From positions 1-5,060 of the forward strand of contig CAMFIX010000257.1 in assembly GCA_945952425.1 (NCBI GenBank): a DNA stretch of 5,060 nt, written 5' to 3'. Under the pieces are notes generated by a model, which was not told the origin of the DNA, did no database searches, and saw only the letters and a program-made list of their open reading frames with translations. Positions within the stretch are counted from its first letter, which is position 1, and each line of letters begins with the position of its first letter. Position numbers and translations under genes: made by a program. This document shows, one piece after another, positions 4,248 through 5,060 of this stretch. The stretch comes from an uncultured Pseudorhodobacter sp. (GTDB lineage Bacteria; Pseudomonadota; Alphaproteobacteria; Rhodobacterales; Rhodobacteraceae).

Positions 4248-5060
4248 TCACGCCTGCGCCAGAGTGGCGGAAATCCCATGCGGCACTTCCACCAGATCGA
4301 CCGTGTGGTGCCCCTTCTGCCCGCCATCGGTGCGCAAGCTCCCGATCACCGGGGCGATGTCGCCGTAATCGCGCCCCTGGCCCACGGCGAGGTGATCGGC
4401 CCCGGCCCAGCAGGCATTGGTCGGGTCATAGGCGACCCAGCCGGCCTCGGCCCCGACCCAGGCCGCGACCCAGGCATGCATCGCATCCGCCCCCTCCAGC
4501 CGCGGCTTGCCCGGCGGCGGCAGGGTGCGCAGATAGCCCCCGACATAGCCCGCGGGCACGCCCTGCGAGCGCAGCCCCGCGATCATGATCTGCGCCAGGT
4601 CCTGGCAGACCCCGCGCCGCAGCGCAAAGGCGACCGAGGGCGGCGTGTCGACCTCGGTCGCCTTGGCGTCGAAGGTCATATGGGCGTGAAGCGCGCGGCC
4701 CAGGGCCTCGACCGCCGCGCGGGTGGTCTCGGCCCCCGCCATCGCCTTGGCGGCAAAGCCCGCGATGGCCGCATCCGGCGCAATCCGGGGCGAGGCGCCG
4801 CGGCCGTGATGCGGCGACAGGGGGCCGATATCCGCGACCTGCGCCAGCTCGGCGGCCAACCCCGCAAGCGGCGGCGACATGTCCAGCCCCGAGCCCTGGT
4901 CCTGGCGCGCGACCCGGGCGGTCAGCTCGATCCGGCAGGCGGTCAGGCCGGGGGGCATCACCACCTCGACCACTTCGGTGCCCCAGAAATCGGTGAAATG
5001 GCGCCGCTCTTTCGGCGTAGGCGTCACGGTCAGCTCTTGCGCCAGAAGGCCCTGCCCCGG
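4248..5060 (-). CDS. Transglutaminase-like cysteine protein, 5' end outside window
   Basis: This is a bacterial transglutaminase-like protein with an N-terminal beta domain and a papain-like catalytic core. The frame is open to the right edge, giving 270 visible codons before TGA at 4248-4250. A GTG at 5025-5027 could serve as start, but the codons before it read GLLAQELTVTPTP, which continues the family's N-terminal domain, so the gene is truncated. The catalytic triad is complete: Cys in RRGVCQDLAQ (codon 4605-4607), His in DAMHAWVAAW (codon 4476-4478) and Asp in WVAYDPTN (codon 4425-4427). SQGVPAGYVGGYL lies between Cys and His as usual. The visible portion shows no membrane segment. Such proteins usually lie beside alpha-E and circularly permuted ATP-grasp genes in Proteobacteria; those would be off the right edge if present. 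The substrate is unknown; hydrolysis or amide-bond exchange on a peptide is plausible. Confidence 0.9.
   Translation of the reverse strand, partial: PGQGLLAQELTVTPTPKERRHFTDFWGTEVVEVVMPPGLTACRIELTARVARQDQGSGLDMSPPLAGLAAELAQVADIGPLSPHHGRGASPRIAPDAAIAGFAAKAMAGAETTRAAVEALGRALHAHMTFDAKATEVDTPPSVAFALRRGVCQDLAQIMIAGLRSQGVPAGYVGGYLRTLPPPGKPRLEGADAMHAWVAAWVGAEAGWVAYDPTNACWAGADHLAVGQGRDYGDIAPVIGSLRTDGGQKGHHTVDLVEVPHGISATLAQA

Noticed and set aside
5025..5027. GTG as true start of the transglutaminase gene
   Set aside because: The upstream codons up to the window edge stay open and continue the expected N-terminal domain, so the gene most likely starts outside the window.

Overview
The window is GC-rich chromosomal DNA with G or C in most third codon positions. 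Gene content, protein sequence style and intergenic motifs all point to an alphaproteobacterium, most likely of the Rhodobacteraceae (Rhodobacter/Paracoccus-like). This placement is inference from remembered family resemblance, not from a search. I see no IS element, phage gene, CRISPR array, tRNA or rRNA. It reads as ordinary core/soft-core chromosome with several small structural oddities between genes.

Left part (1-2315, all on the + strand): the 3' two-thirds of fabI (enoyl-ACP reductase, type II fatty acid synthesis) enters from the left edge and ends at 571. A 97-base gap carrying a strong GC hairpin follows. Then come three tightly packed genes: a LysE/RhtB-type amino-acid exporter (669-1283), a xanthine/guanine phosphoribosyltransferase gpt (1292-1810) and a DUF2127 four-helix membrane protein (1815-2315). 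Gaps of 8 and 4 bases, each with its own Shine-Dalgarno, suggest one transcript.

Middle (2316-2624): a 309-base non-coding stretch that looks like terminator plus degenerate repeats. It holds two overlapping G/C-rich inverted repeats, then about four decayed units of a roughly 50-base motif built from ATTTG..CAAGTAT, ATGAAA and GCGCCTTTC. It ends just before a HisC-like PLP aminotransferase (2625-3719, +).

Right part (3720-5060, - strand): a DUF4177 small protein (3720-4163) converges on the aminotransferase with no intergenic base. The two TAA stops abut as TAATTA. Upstream of it is an 84-base gap with a good sigma-70-type promoter framed by 12-bp direct repeats and 9-bp inverted repeats. 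Beyond that is a transglutaminase-like protein with a complete Cys-His-Asp triad, whose 5' end lies outside the window.

I do not see a convincing new multi-gene system. The best candidates for a second look are the promoter/operator architecture at 4193-4243, the repeat block at 2318-2581, the tandem duplication across the fabI stop codon, and the exporter-gpt-DUF2127 gene set.
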